DNA from: Ptiloglossa arizonensis
Lineage: Eukaryota > Arthropoda > Insecta > Hymenoptera > Colletidae
DNA: 64,000 nt
Assembly (NCBI RefSeq): GCF_051014685.1
Contig: NW_027478402.1
Location: 992,001-1,056,000 of the forward strand
Direction: 5' to 3'
Below the pieces are notes generated by a model, which was not told the DNA's origin, did no database searches, and saw only the letters and a list, made by a program, of their open reading frames with translations. Of this stretch, positions 20,823 to 29,589 are shown in pieces. Every line of letters begins with the position of its first letter. Within the stretch, counting starts at the first letter, position 1. A program made the position numbers and the translations under genes.

Positions 20823-21560
20823 ATTCTAAACTCGCAGCCGATTAGCTCGGTACTACCCACGACGAATAATTACTGTTCGTCGCGAGTAATACCGATTACC
20901 AGGTCTCACCACGTGGAGGTTGCTGCAAGCGGAGACCCGGAGAGAGATAGATGGAATCAAAGTTCCATCGATCTCCCTCGACACCCGATACAAACGAAGA
21001 TACTAAACCAAAGAGATGGAAGGAATCAATATTCCTTCGATCTCCTCGTTTAGTTCTGCTAAGCAATTACATTATGGAAAAATTAGGCAAAATTGGAAAA
21101 GACGCGACACGAACCGTGCAGTTGGTCCTACTAGGTCGGTCCCGTTTCCCCTCAGTGGGCCCGATTAAAGAGGAAATGCACGACGCCGTCCACTCATATA
21201 GAGTGCCCCGTTTCTCCCAACTCCGCGTCAGGAACCACGCAAAGCGTGGACCTGACTCACGGAGGATGACGAAGAGAGGGTCTTATGGCACAGGGCTTCC
21301 ACAGGGACCGATGCGAACACCTGCCCCTGTGGTCGCAGCATGTTCTCTCTGGAAGCGGACGCACCAGAAGAGACGGCGATCGACCGTTCGGACCACCTAC
21401 ACGGCCGGTCACTTGCTTATGCAACAAGCAGTGATGACCGGGCTGAAGAACGAGGAAGCGAGCAGAAATAAGCTAAAGATTGGATAATTGCTTGACAGAT
21501 AACAGATATTTGTACACGATGGCCTTAAAATTAACTTATTCCAAGCTTAACTAAAGATCC
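20823..21560 (+). repeat. Outer module of left arm (module a)
   Basis: GC-richer than its surroundings. Inverted copies lie at about 28200-28670 and 28735-29380. Recognisable strings are CCACGTGGAGGTTGCTGC, GGAGACCCGGAGAGAGATAG, AATTACATTATGGAAAAATT, GGTCGGTCCCGTTTCCCCTC and AAGCAAGTGACCGGCCGTG (the last in the other orientation). A 178-codon frame (20951-21487) is not preserved in the other copies, which shift frame, so I treat the module as non-coding. The family is unknown to me. Confidence 0.8.
21227..21256. repeat. Strong hairpin in module a, left copy
   Basis: GTCAGG-A-ACCACGC, loop AAA, then GCGTGG-A-CCTGAC: two 6-bp GC-rich stems interrupted by one mismatched pair with a 3-5 base loop. 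The same hairpin is at 28473-28502 but absent from the third copy of the module. Confidence 0.8.
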
Positions 21561-21585
21561 CACGGGGGTTGCGACGATAGTGTCC

Positions 21586-21735
21586 TCTTCGTTCTTCGTT
21601 CTTCGTTCTTCGTTCTTCGTTCTTCGTTCTTCGTTCTTCGTTCTTCGTTCTTCGTTCTTCGTTCTTCGTTCTTCGTTCTTCGTTCTTCGTTCTTCGTTCT
21701 TCGTTCTTCGTTCTTCGTTCTTCGTTCTTCGTTCT
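21586..21735 (+). repeat. (TTCGTTC)n heptamer tract
   Basis: About 21 perfect tandem copies of the 7-mer CGTTCTT. In the right arm the equivalent place (about 28120-28140) has only about three inverted copies, so the tract expanded in one arm. It creates a spurious FVLRSSF-type open frame. Confidence 0.96.
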
Positions 21736-21736
21736 C

Positions 21737-22150
21737 CGGTGTGCCTACCTAAGAGAAACCTAAAGTCAAGGCATGATAAAAAAATGATAGAAAATAGAAA
21801 TGAAGTTGGTTAGTGATTAAATACAGTCATTCAGTAACAAAGGAAATAAAGGCAAGATTGACAAAAAAATAAACATGGAAAAACAAGTACAAAGTAAAAT
21901 CAGAGAACAAATAAAATAAATTACAGAAAGAAACAATTAAAAACCAAAGAAAGGATTGAGAGAATGGTCGCCAGTACTGACCACCGCCTACCGGCGGCCA
22001 GTACCGGTTACCAAGGTGGGGGTCCCCCTTCCATAAACCTAAAACGAAGAGATCCATCCACCTCCGAGGCTCCAGGAAGAATGAAATTTTAAACAACCGG
22101 GGGCTCCTTATATACCCTCCGTAAAGTCACTTACCGGTTCTTCCATTGTC
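21737..22150 (-). repeat. TATA-containing module of left arm (module c)
   Basis: Inverted match to about 27715-28100. Shared landmarks are the CTAAGAGAAACCTAAAG edge, TGGTCGCCAGTACTGACCACCGC, the CCGGCGGCCAGTACCGGTTACC block, GGGGGTCCCCC, CCTAAAACGAAGAGAT and the TTATATACCCTCC TATA region. I recognise no protein in it; short open frames differ between the arms. Confidence 0.8.
22106..22114 (-). promoter_or_regulatory. TATA box-like TATATAAGG, left arm, pointing outward
   Basis: On the minus strand GAGGGTATATAAGGAGCCCC lies in GC-rich flanks, a textbook core-promoter appearance. The inverted counterpart is conserved at 27771 in the right arm. Transcription would run leftward into modules c and a. 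No start site can be proven from sequence. Confidence 0.5.
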
Positions 22151-24350
22151 TTTGTTCGATCTAATCGAAATTTTCGAAGGCGAACGGTTTCGGTGAATGT
22201 TTGTTCATTTCCGCGATTGTTACTAACATTTATACATGTTCCCAATATTGATCGAACAATGTGCATCTTTTTTATGTATTGCAATTAATTAAGAAACTTA
22301 TAGAAATTGATTTTGATCGAGACTCGATGTTAAAACGTGTTTCGTAAAGTTTTTAAGCATGGAAAGTAACAATTGTTCATTAAATGCATTAAGTTAACAT
22401 TTGTTTAATTCTTATAATTTACACAACACGCGTAGAAGTTGTGTTTTTTACATAAAAGTGCCGAAATTCAATTAATCGCTTTTTTAGATAGAAAAATCAT
22501 CGCGATGAAGACTTGTGAATCGATAATCGATACCTGTAGCCTTGAAAATGTCAGTTGGATCTCAGCGAAAAATTCCTTCGCGAACAAAGAATATTTCAAC
22601 GAAATGATATTTTAAGCCATTATTTATACTAGAACATTGTTAATAATTGTTTAATCTACAGTCCTACGACGGTTGATAATAAATATGTTAAATAAACATC
22701 GAGATATTGCGAAATCTTCGAAGGCGGACGGTTTCGGTTAATGTTTGTTCATTTCCGCGATTGTTATTAACATTTATGCATGTTCCCAATATTGATCGAA
22801 CAATATGCATCTTATTTAGGTATCATAAATCATTAGTTAGTTTTCAGAAATTAATTGATTTCGAAAATGAAAGCAAAATATTGATATTCATATATTTCTC
22901 GATTTGCAACCTAAATTAATCTTTATAAGCAAATTATTCATTTACAATGCAAAAGAAAATGCATTTTGTAACATTCATATTCCCAACTTTTACAGTGCAA
23001 ACCATTAATTAGTTTACAAATGTTAATTTTCATAAAAAATGGAGAAATATATGTATACCAAACTCTTCGTTAAATTTTCCGATAAAATTTAATTCACATA
23101 CTGTAACATAAAAGTTCGTAACGTGGAAAAATGTTTCTAACAATCGCCTAGAGACATAAACATTCGCTAAAGCAATTCGTCTTCCCAGATTTCGCAATAT
23201 CTTGATGTTTGTTTATCATAATTACTAACAACCGTCGTAGGACCGTAGATTAAATAATTATGAACAATTTCCTAGTATAAATAATGGCTTAAAATATCAT
23301 TTCGTTGAAATATTCTGTGTTCGCGATGGAATTGTTCTTATTGAGATCAAACCGACATTGTCAAGGCTGGAAATGTTTATCGATTCACAAACGTCTATCA
23401 CGATGGTTTTTCTATCTAGAAAAGCGATTAATTGAATTTCGACGCTTTTACATCAAGAATACAGCTTCCACGCATAATCCGAAAATTATAAGAACGAAAC
23501 AAATGTTAAATTAATGTATCTAATAAACAATTGTTACTTTCCATGCTTTGAAACATTAAGGAACACGTTTATACCTAGAATCTCGGTCAAAATTAATTGC
23601 TGTAGGCGAATCAATCATATTTAATGCATAAATAAGATGCATATTGTAAGATAAATGTTCGGAATATGTATAAATGTTAGTAACAATCGCGGAAATGAAC
23701 AAACATTCACCGAAACCGTTCGCCTTCGCAGATTTCGCAATATCCTGACGTTCATTTATCATATTTATTAACAATCATCGTAGGATTGTAGATTAAACCA
23801 TTAGTAACAATTTCCTAGTATAAATAATGGTTTAAAATATCATTTCGTTGAAATATTCTTTGTTCAGGAAGGAATTTTACATTGAGATGCAACCGACATT
23901 CTCAAGGCTACACGTATCGATCATCGCGAAGATTGTTCTATTCAGAAAAGCGATTAATTGAATTTCGCCGCTTTGGAGTAAAAAATGAAACTTCTACGCG
24001 TATTGTGTAAATTATAAAAATTAAACAAATGTTAAATTAATGTATCTAATAAACAATTGTTACTTTCCATGCTTTAAAACTTTCCGAAACACGTTTTACT
24101 ATAAATCTCGATCAAAAACAATTTCTTTAAGTTACTTAATCATTTTTAATGCATAAATAAGATGCACATTGTTCAATTAATATTGAGAACATGCATAAAT
24201 GTTAGTAACAATCGCGGAAATGAACAAACATTCACCGAAACCGTTCGTCTTCGCAGATTTTGCAATATCTCGATGTTTATTTATCATATTTATTAACAAC
24301 CGTCATAGGACCATACTTTAGACAATTATTAACAATGTTCTAGTATAAAT
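22150..24350. repeat. Cluster of ~540-bp repeats, left arm
   Basis: Units carry the marker GAACGGTTTCGGTGAATG, then TTCATTTCCGCGATTGTTA and AAGCGATTAATTGAATTTCG or its complement. They also carry ATAATGG.TTAAAATATCATTTCGTTGAAATATTC (shown in part) and CCTACGACGGTTGTTAATAA. Plus-oriented units start near 22170 and 22725 (the latter truncated); minus-oriented units cover about 23165-24350. Spacing of like markers is about 525-545 bp. I see no tRNA, conserved open frame or family I can name. Confidence 0.82.
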
Positions 24351-24760
24351 AATGGCTTGAAAGTCATTACTTTCTGGAAATATTTGTTAGATCGAACAAA
24401 GACAATCGAAGTAACCGTGCGATAAAATAAATGAATATTTCTCTACAAATCGAAAAAATAGTTTGTATATATGCATGTATATTCCGAATGCTCAGTGATA
24501 CACATATGACACACGGCAATGAAGTGGGTTGCCATCTACTAGAGAATAGGTAAACTACACTTAAGGTGTGAAAACACCTGGCGGAGAAACGCTCAAGTTT
24601 GTTGAGGAATTCTTGTTATTTCCACCAATAGATAGCGCCACATGCATAATTTACCGACATTACAGATAAGTATTTCCATTTGTATGGTATTCCCTACCGT
24701 GCAATAAAATAAATAAATATTTTTGTACAAAGTTTCGTATGTATCATCTTTCGAATAAAT
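24350..24760 (+). repeat. Inner cassette of left arm
   Basis: Contains GGCAATGAAGTGGGTTGCCA, CTACTAGAGAATAGGTAAAC, a GTGTGAAAACACCTGGCGGA stretch, AACGCTCAAGTTTGTTGAGG and TAGATAGCGCCAC. All recur inverted at 25250-25680. Identity with the right copy is high over about 400 bases, higher than in the 540-bp repeats. Confidence 0.87.
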
Positions 24761-25249
24761 GTAAAGTTAAACGAAATCAGCGTAATGAAATTTCTCTGCA
24801 TTCTAGCCTTCCTTTATACATTTAAAAAAATCTTTGATACCTCGAAATCATGGCTACACATATCGATTATCGACTCACAACTGTTTATCATGATGATTTT
24901 TCTACATAGAAAAGCGATTAATCGAAATTCAGCACGTTTGAGTAAGAAATACAAATTCTACGCGTATTGTGTAAATTATGAGAATTAAATAAATGCTAAA
25001 CTATTGCACTAAATAGACAATTATTACTTTCCTTGCTTTCAAACTTTACGAAACAAGTTTTTACTTCGAATCTCGATCAAAATCAATTTCTATAAGTATA
25101 ATCATTTACCATGCATAAATAGGATACATATTGTTCGATTAATATTGGGAACATGCATAAATGTTAGTAACAATCGCGAAAGTTAACAAATATGTTCTCC
25201 AAGAGACGGCAACCCATATAATTACCACGTTGCAAATGTTTGGAATTTC
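24761..25249 (-). repeat. Central spacer: one partial ~540-bp repeat in minus orientation
   Basis: The axis region of the inverted repeat. It holds a diverged unit (AAAAGCGATTAATCGAAATTC near 24912; GGGAACATGCATAAATGTTAGTAACAATCGC, in parts, near 25147) that breaks off in the CGCGAAAGTTAACAAATATG area at about 25195. No gene is seen. Confidence 0.7.
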
Positions 25250-25680
25250 AGATCATATTTGCATGCATCACAAACAATAATTTCGATATGTAGAGAAATA
25301 TTTATTTATTTTATCGCACGGTAGGGAATATTATACAAATGGGATTACATATCTTTAATGTCGGTAAATTTATGCTCGTGGCGCTATCTATTGGTGGAAA
25401 TAAGAACAATTCCTCAACAAACTTGAGCGTTTCTCCGCCAGGTGTTTTCACACTTTAAGTGTAGTTTACCTATTCTCTAGTAGATGGCAACCCACTTCAT
25501 TGCCGTGTGACATATGTGTGTCACGGAGGGTTCAATATATATATTTGCATATATACAGACTATAATTTCGATATGTAGAGAAATATTCATTTATTTTATC
25601 GCACGGTTACTTCGATTGTCTTTGTTCAATCTAACAAATATTTCCAGAAAGTGATGACTTTCAAGCCATTATTTATGCTA
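25250..25680 (-). repeat. Inner cassette of right arm
   Basis: Inverted match to 24350-24760, including TTTATCGCACGGTAGGGAAT, GTGGCGCTATCTATTGGTGG, CCTCAACAAACTTGAGCGTT and TGGCAACCCACTTCATTGCC. It runs outward to TTCGATTGTCTTTGTTCAAT, which also matches the module boundary at 22150 and 27725. Confidence 0.87.
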
Positions 25681-27720
25681 AAACAATGTTAATAATTGTT
25701 TAATCTACGGTCCCACGACGCTTGTTAATAATTATGATAAATAAACGTCAAGATATTGCTAAATTTGCGAAGGCGAACGGTTTCGGTGAATGTTTGTCCA
25801 TTTCCGCAATTGTTAGTAACATTTATATGTGCTCCCAATATTAATTGAACAATGTGCATATTATTTATGCATCACAAATGATTAAGAAACTTATAGAAAT
25901 TAATTTTGATCGAGCTCCGAAGTAAAGAGGTGTTTCTTAGAGTTTTAAAATATGGAAAGTAATAATTGTCTATTAGATATATCGATGTAACATTTGATTA
26001 GTACTTGAGAAATCGAAATGCATACTTCCTTGGCGACAGTGTTTTCCTCATACCAAAGGATGAAATTCAGACATAAATTGTAGAAAATGTTCAATGTTGG
26101 GACTCTTGTTGTCAGGAGTATATGATATGCGAGGAAGTGCCACGATTTCGCGAATGAAAAATACTTCTATGAAAAATAATGTTTTAATCCATTATTTATA
26201 CCAGGACATTGTTAATAATTTTTTATACCATGGTGCTACGACGGTTGTTAATAATTCTGATGAATGAACATCAAGATATTGCGAAATCTGCGAAGGGGAA
26301 CGGTTTCAGTGAATTGTTGTTCATCCACGCGATTGTTATTAACATTTATGCATGTTTCGAACATTTATGTGAGAGAATGCATCTTAGTTATGCATTGTAA
26401 ATTATTGATTTACCTATAGAAATTAAATTTCATCGAGAATTGAAGTAAAACGTGGTATTCATATGTTTCTCGATTTTCGATCGAAATTAATATTTGTAAA
26501 GTAATTAATGACTTATAATGCACAAACAAGATGCACATTGTAATGTTAATATTCGGAACGTGCGTAAATGTTAATAACAATCACGGAAATGAAAAACAAT
26601 TTACCAAAACCGTTCTCCTTCATAGATTTTGCAATATCTTGATGTTTATTTATTATAATCATTAACAACCGTCGTTGGACCATAGTTTAAACAATTATTA
26701 ACAATGTCCTAGTATAAATAATGGCTTAAAATATCATTTCGTTAAAATATTCTTTGTTCACGAAGGAATTTTTCGTTGAGATCCAACTGATATTCTCAAT
26801 GTTACAGGTATCGATGATCGATTCACAAGTGTTCATCACGATAATTTTTCTATTTAGAAAAGCGATTAATTGAATTGTGACACTTTTAAGTAAAAAATGC
26901 AACTTCTGCACATATTGTGTAAATTATAAGAATTAAATAAATGTTAAATTAATGTACCAAATAGACAATTACTACTTTCTATGCATTAAATCTTTTCGAA
27001 ACACGTTTTCACTTCGAATCTCGATCAAAATCAATTTCTATAAGTTACTTAATCATTTGTAATGCATAGATAAGATGTACATTGTTCGATTAATATTGGG
27101 AGCACGCGAAAAAGTTAATAACAATCGCATATAGGAAGAAACATTCACAGAAACCGTTCGCCTTCGCAGATTTTGCAATATCTTGATGTTTATTTATCAT
27201 AATTATTAATAACCGTCGTAGGACCGTAGTTTGAACAATTATTAACTATTTCCTAGTATAAATAATGGCTTAAAATATCATTTCGTTGAAATATTCTTTG
27301 TCCGCGAAGGAATTTTTCGCTGAGATCCAACTGACATTTTCAAGGCTACAGGTATCGATTATCGATTCACAAGTCTTCATCGCGATGATTTTTCTATCTA
27401 AAAAAGCGATTAATTGAATTTCGGCACTTTTATGTAAAAAATACCACTTCTACGCGTATTGTGTAAATTATAAGAATTAAACAAATGTTAAATTAATGTA
27501 TTTAATGAACAATTGTTACTTTCCATGCTTTGAAACTTTACGAAACACGTTTTAACATCGAGTCTCGATCAAAATCAATTTCTATAAGTTTCTTAATTAA
27601 TTGCAATACATAAATAAGATGCACATTGTTCGATCAATATTGGAAACATGCATAAATGTTAGTAACAATCGCGGAAATGAACAAACATTCACCGAAACCG
27701 TTCGCCTTCGAAGATTTCGA
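25680..27720. repeat. Cluster of ~540-bp repeats, right arm
   Basis: Plus-oriented partial units near 25775 and 26295 are followed by minus-oriented units ending near 26600, 27140 and 27684. The plus unit at 25775 breaks at about 25905 into the segment shared with 20290-20530. Markers are as in the left cluster. No gene is supported. Confidence 0.8.
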
Positions 27721-28100
27721 TTAGATCGAACAAAGACAATGGAAGAAACGGTAAGTCACCTTGGGGAGGGTATATAAGGAGCCCCCGGTTGTTTAAAATT
27801 TCATTGTTCCCGAAGCCTCCGAGGTGGACGCATCTCTTCGTTTTAGGTTTATGGAAGGGGGACCCCTCACCATGGTAACCGGTACTGGCCGCCGGTAAGC
27901 GGTGGTCAGTACTGGCGACCACTCTCTCAATCCTTTCTTTTTTTTTTCTAACTGTTTCTTTGTCTAATTCATTTCATTTGTACTCTGATTTTAATTTCTA
28001 CTTGTTTTGACATGTTTATTTTTTGCCACTAAACAAATTCATTTCTATTTTCTATTATGCCATGACTTTAGGTTTCTCTTAGGTTTCTCTTAGATACATT
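27715..28100 (+). repeat. TATA-containing module of right arm (module c')
   Basis: Inverted copy of 21737-22150. It includes GGTAAGTCACC (a good splice-donor match just before the TATA region), GAGGGTATATAAGGAGCCCC, GCCTCCGAGGTGGA, GGTACTGGCCGCCGG and GGTTTCTCTTAG (twice here). Confidence 0.8.
27771..27779 (+). promoter_or_regulatory. TATA box-like TATATAAGG, right arm, pointing outward
   Basis: Same motif and flanks as the left arm, preserved while the surroundings have drifted. It points rightward toward modules a' and the 177-bp satellite. Confidence 0.5.
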
Positions 28101-28199
28101 CTCTTAGATGTATCGGAAAACGAAGAACGAAGAACGAAGAGGACTGATGTATTGCATCCTCCGCAGGACTGTTAATTCTAAGTATAGACTAAGTTAGTT

Positions 28200-28670
28200 T
28201 TAAGGTTACCATGTACGAGTACCTGTGATCTGCCGAGCAATTATCCAATCTTTAACTTCTTTTTGCTCGCTTGCTCGTATCTCAGTCCGGCCACCTCTGC
28301 TTGTTGCATAAGCAAGTGACCGGCCGTGGAGGTGGACCGAACGCTCGATCGCTGTCTCTTCTGGTGCGTCCGCTTTGAGAGAGAATATGCTGCGAACACA
28401 GGGGCAGGTGTTCGCACCGGTCCCTGCGGAAGTCCTTGTGCCACAAGACCCTCTCTTTGTCATCCTCCGTGAGTCAGGTCCACGCTTTGCGTGGTTCCTG
28501 ACGCGGAGTTGGGAGAAACGGGGCACTCTATATGAGTGGACGGCGTCGTGCATTTCCTCTTTAATCGGGCCCACTGAGGGGAAACGGGACCGACCTAGTA
28601 GGAGCAACTCCACGGTTCTTGTCGCGTATTTCCCAATTTCGCCTAATTTTTCCATAATGTAATTGCTTGG
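28200..28670 (-). repeat. Outer module, right arm inner copy (a')
   Basis: Inverted copy of most of 20823-21560, keeping the strong hairpin (28473-28502). It ends at the ATTGCTTGGCAGAATTAAACGAGGAGATC region, after which the module starts anew at 28735. Confidence 0.8.
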
Positions 28671-28734
28671 CAGAATTAAACGAGGAGATCAAAGGAACAT
28701 TGATTCCGTCCATCTCTGCAGTTAGAATAAGTCA

Positions 28735-29380
28735 GTTTTAAGGCTGTGATCTGCCAAGCAATTATCCAATCTTTAGCTTAATTTTGCTCGCTTCCTCGTC
28801 CCTCGGTCCGGTCACCACTGCTTCTTGTACAAGCAAGTGGCCGGCCGTGTAAGTAGTCCGAACGGTCTATCGCCGTCTCTTCCGGTGTGTCCGCTTCCAG
28901 AGGGGGCATGTTGCGACCACAGGAGCAGGCATTTTTGCCGGTCCATGCGAAAGTCTCCAAAATAAGACCCTCTCGTCGTAAAGATGGAGAAACGGGGCAC
29001 ACCTCTAGGGGAGTGGTAGGCCTCGTTCGTTTTCTCTGGAATCGGAACCATGGAGGGGAAACGGGATAGACCTAGTAGGACCAACTGCACGGTTCGTGTC
29101 GCGTCTTTCCCAATTTTGCCTAATTTTTCCATAATGTAATTGCTTGGCAGAACTAAACAAGGAGATCGAAGGAAAATTGATTCTTTCCATCTCTTTGGTT
29201 TAGTATCTTCGTTTGTATCGCGTGTCGAGGTAGATCGATGGAACTTTGATTCCATCTATCTCTCTCCGGGTCTCCGCTCGCAGCAACCTCCACGTGGTGA
29301 GACCTGGTAATCGGTATTACTCGCGACGAAGTATCACTTACCGCGAGTAACGCCGAGCTAATTGGCTGCGAATTTAGAAT
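28735..29380 (-). repeat. Outer module, right arm outer copy (a'')
   Basis: Second inverted copy of module a. It lacks the hairpin block: the sequence goes from AAGACCCTCTCGTCG to AGATGGAGAAACGGGGCAC. It includes the terminal part with CCACGTGGTGAGACCTGG and the arm end at 29380. Confidence 0.8.
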
Positions 29381-29450
29381 AATTATTTAAGATGTGAGAA
29401 CAAGTAGAAAACAAGATTTTTGTAAGGCGGGTGAGAGCGTAAAGACGTTA
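29381..29450. other. Junction between inverted repeat and 177-bp satellite
   Basis: 70 bases (AATTATTTAAGATGTGAGAA and so on) with no match I can see to either neighbour. This is the unique boundary of the long array. Confidence 0.6.
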
Positions 29451-29589
29451 ATGAAACCAATAACTGGAATGGCCTAGGGGAAAAGTACACACACCATTGT
29501 AATCGGGCGAGTTTCTACTTTCAGATGCAACAGGAATTTCTCGAGTTCGTCAATCCGTTCGCGAGATATGGGAGTTTGAAGTTAAGGAA

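Larger units (their letters stand above)
20823..24760 (+). repeat. Left arm of a large inverted repeat
   Basis: The left arm begins ATTCTAAACTCGCAGCC, mirrored by the sequence ending at 29380. Successive modules are found inverted in the right arm: an outer GC-richer module (20823-21560), a TTCGTTC tract, a TATA module (21950-22150), copies of a roughly 540-bp repeat (22150-24350), and an inner cassette (24350-24760). Midpoints of matching modules lie at about 24.9-25.1 kb. The arms are diverged by small indels and module-level duplications, so this is not a recent perfect palindrome or an assembly echo. No transposase-like protein is seen in it. Confidence 0.85.
25250..29380 (-). repeat. Right arm of the large inverted repeat
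   Basis: Mirror of 20823-24760. In order it has the inner cassette (25250-25680), 540-bp repeats (25680-27720), the TATA module (27715-28100), a short heptamer remnant (28120-28140) and two copies of the outer module (28200-28670, 28735-29380). It ends GGCTGCGAATTTAGAAT at 29380, the inverse of the left end. The right arm has one extra outer-module copy and an extra direct-repeat segment (25905-26155). Confidence 0.85.

Noticed and set aside
21586..21735. Telomeric repeat
   Set aside because: The unit is TTCGTTC; it is not the insect TTAGG, is only 150 bp, and lies within an inverted repeat arm.
20951..29255. Protein-coding genes in the outer modules (e.g. frames starting MEKLG.IGK)
   Set aside because: The three copies of the module shift frame relative to each other and have no domain I recognise.
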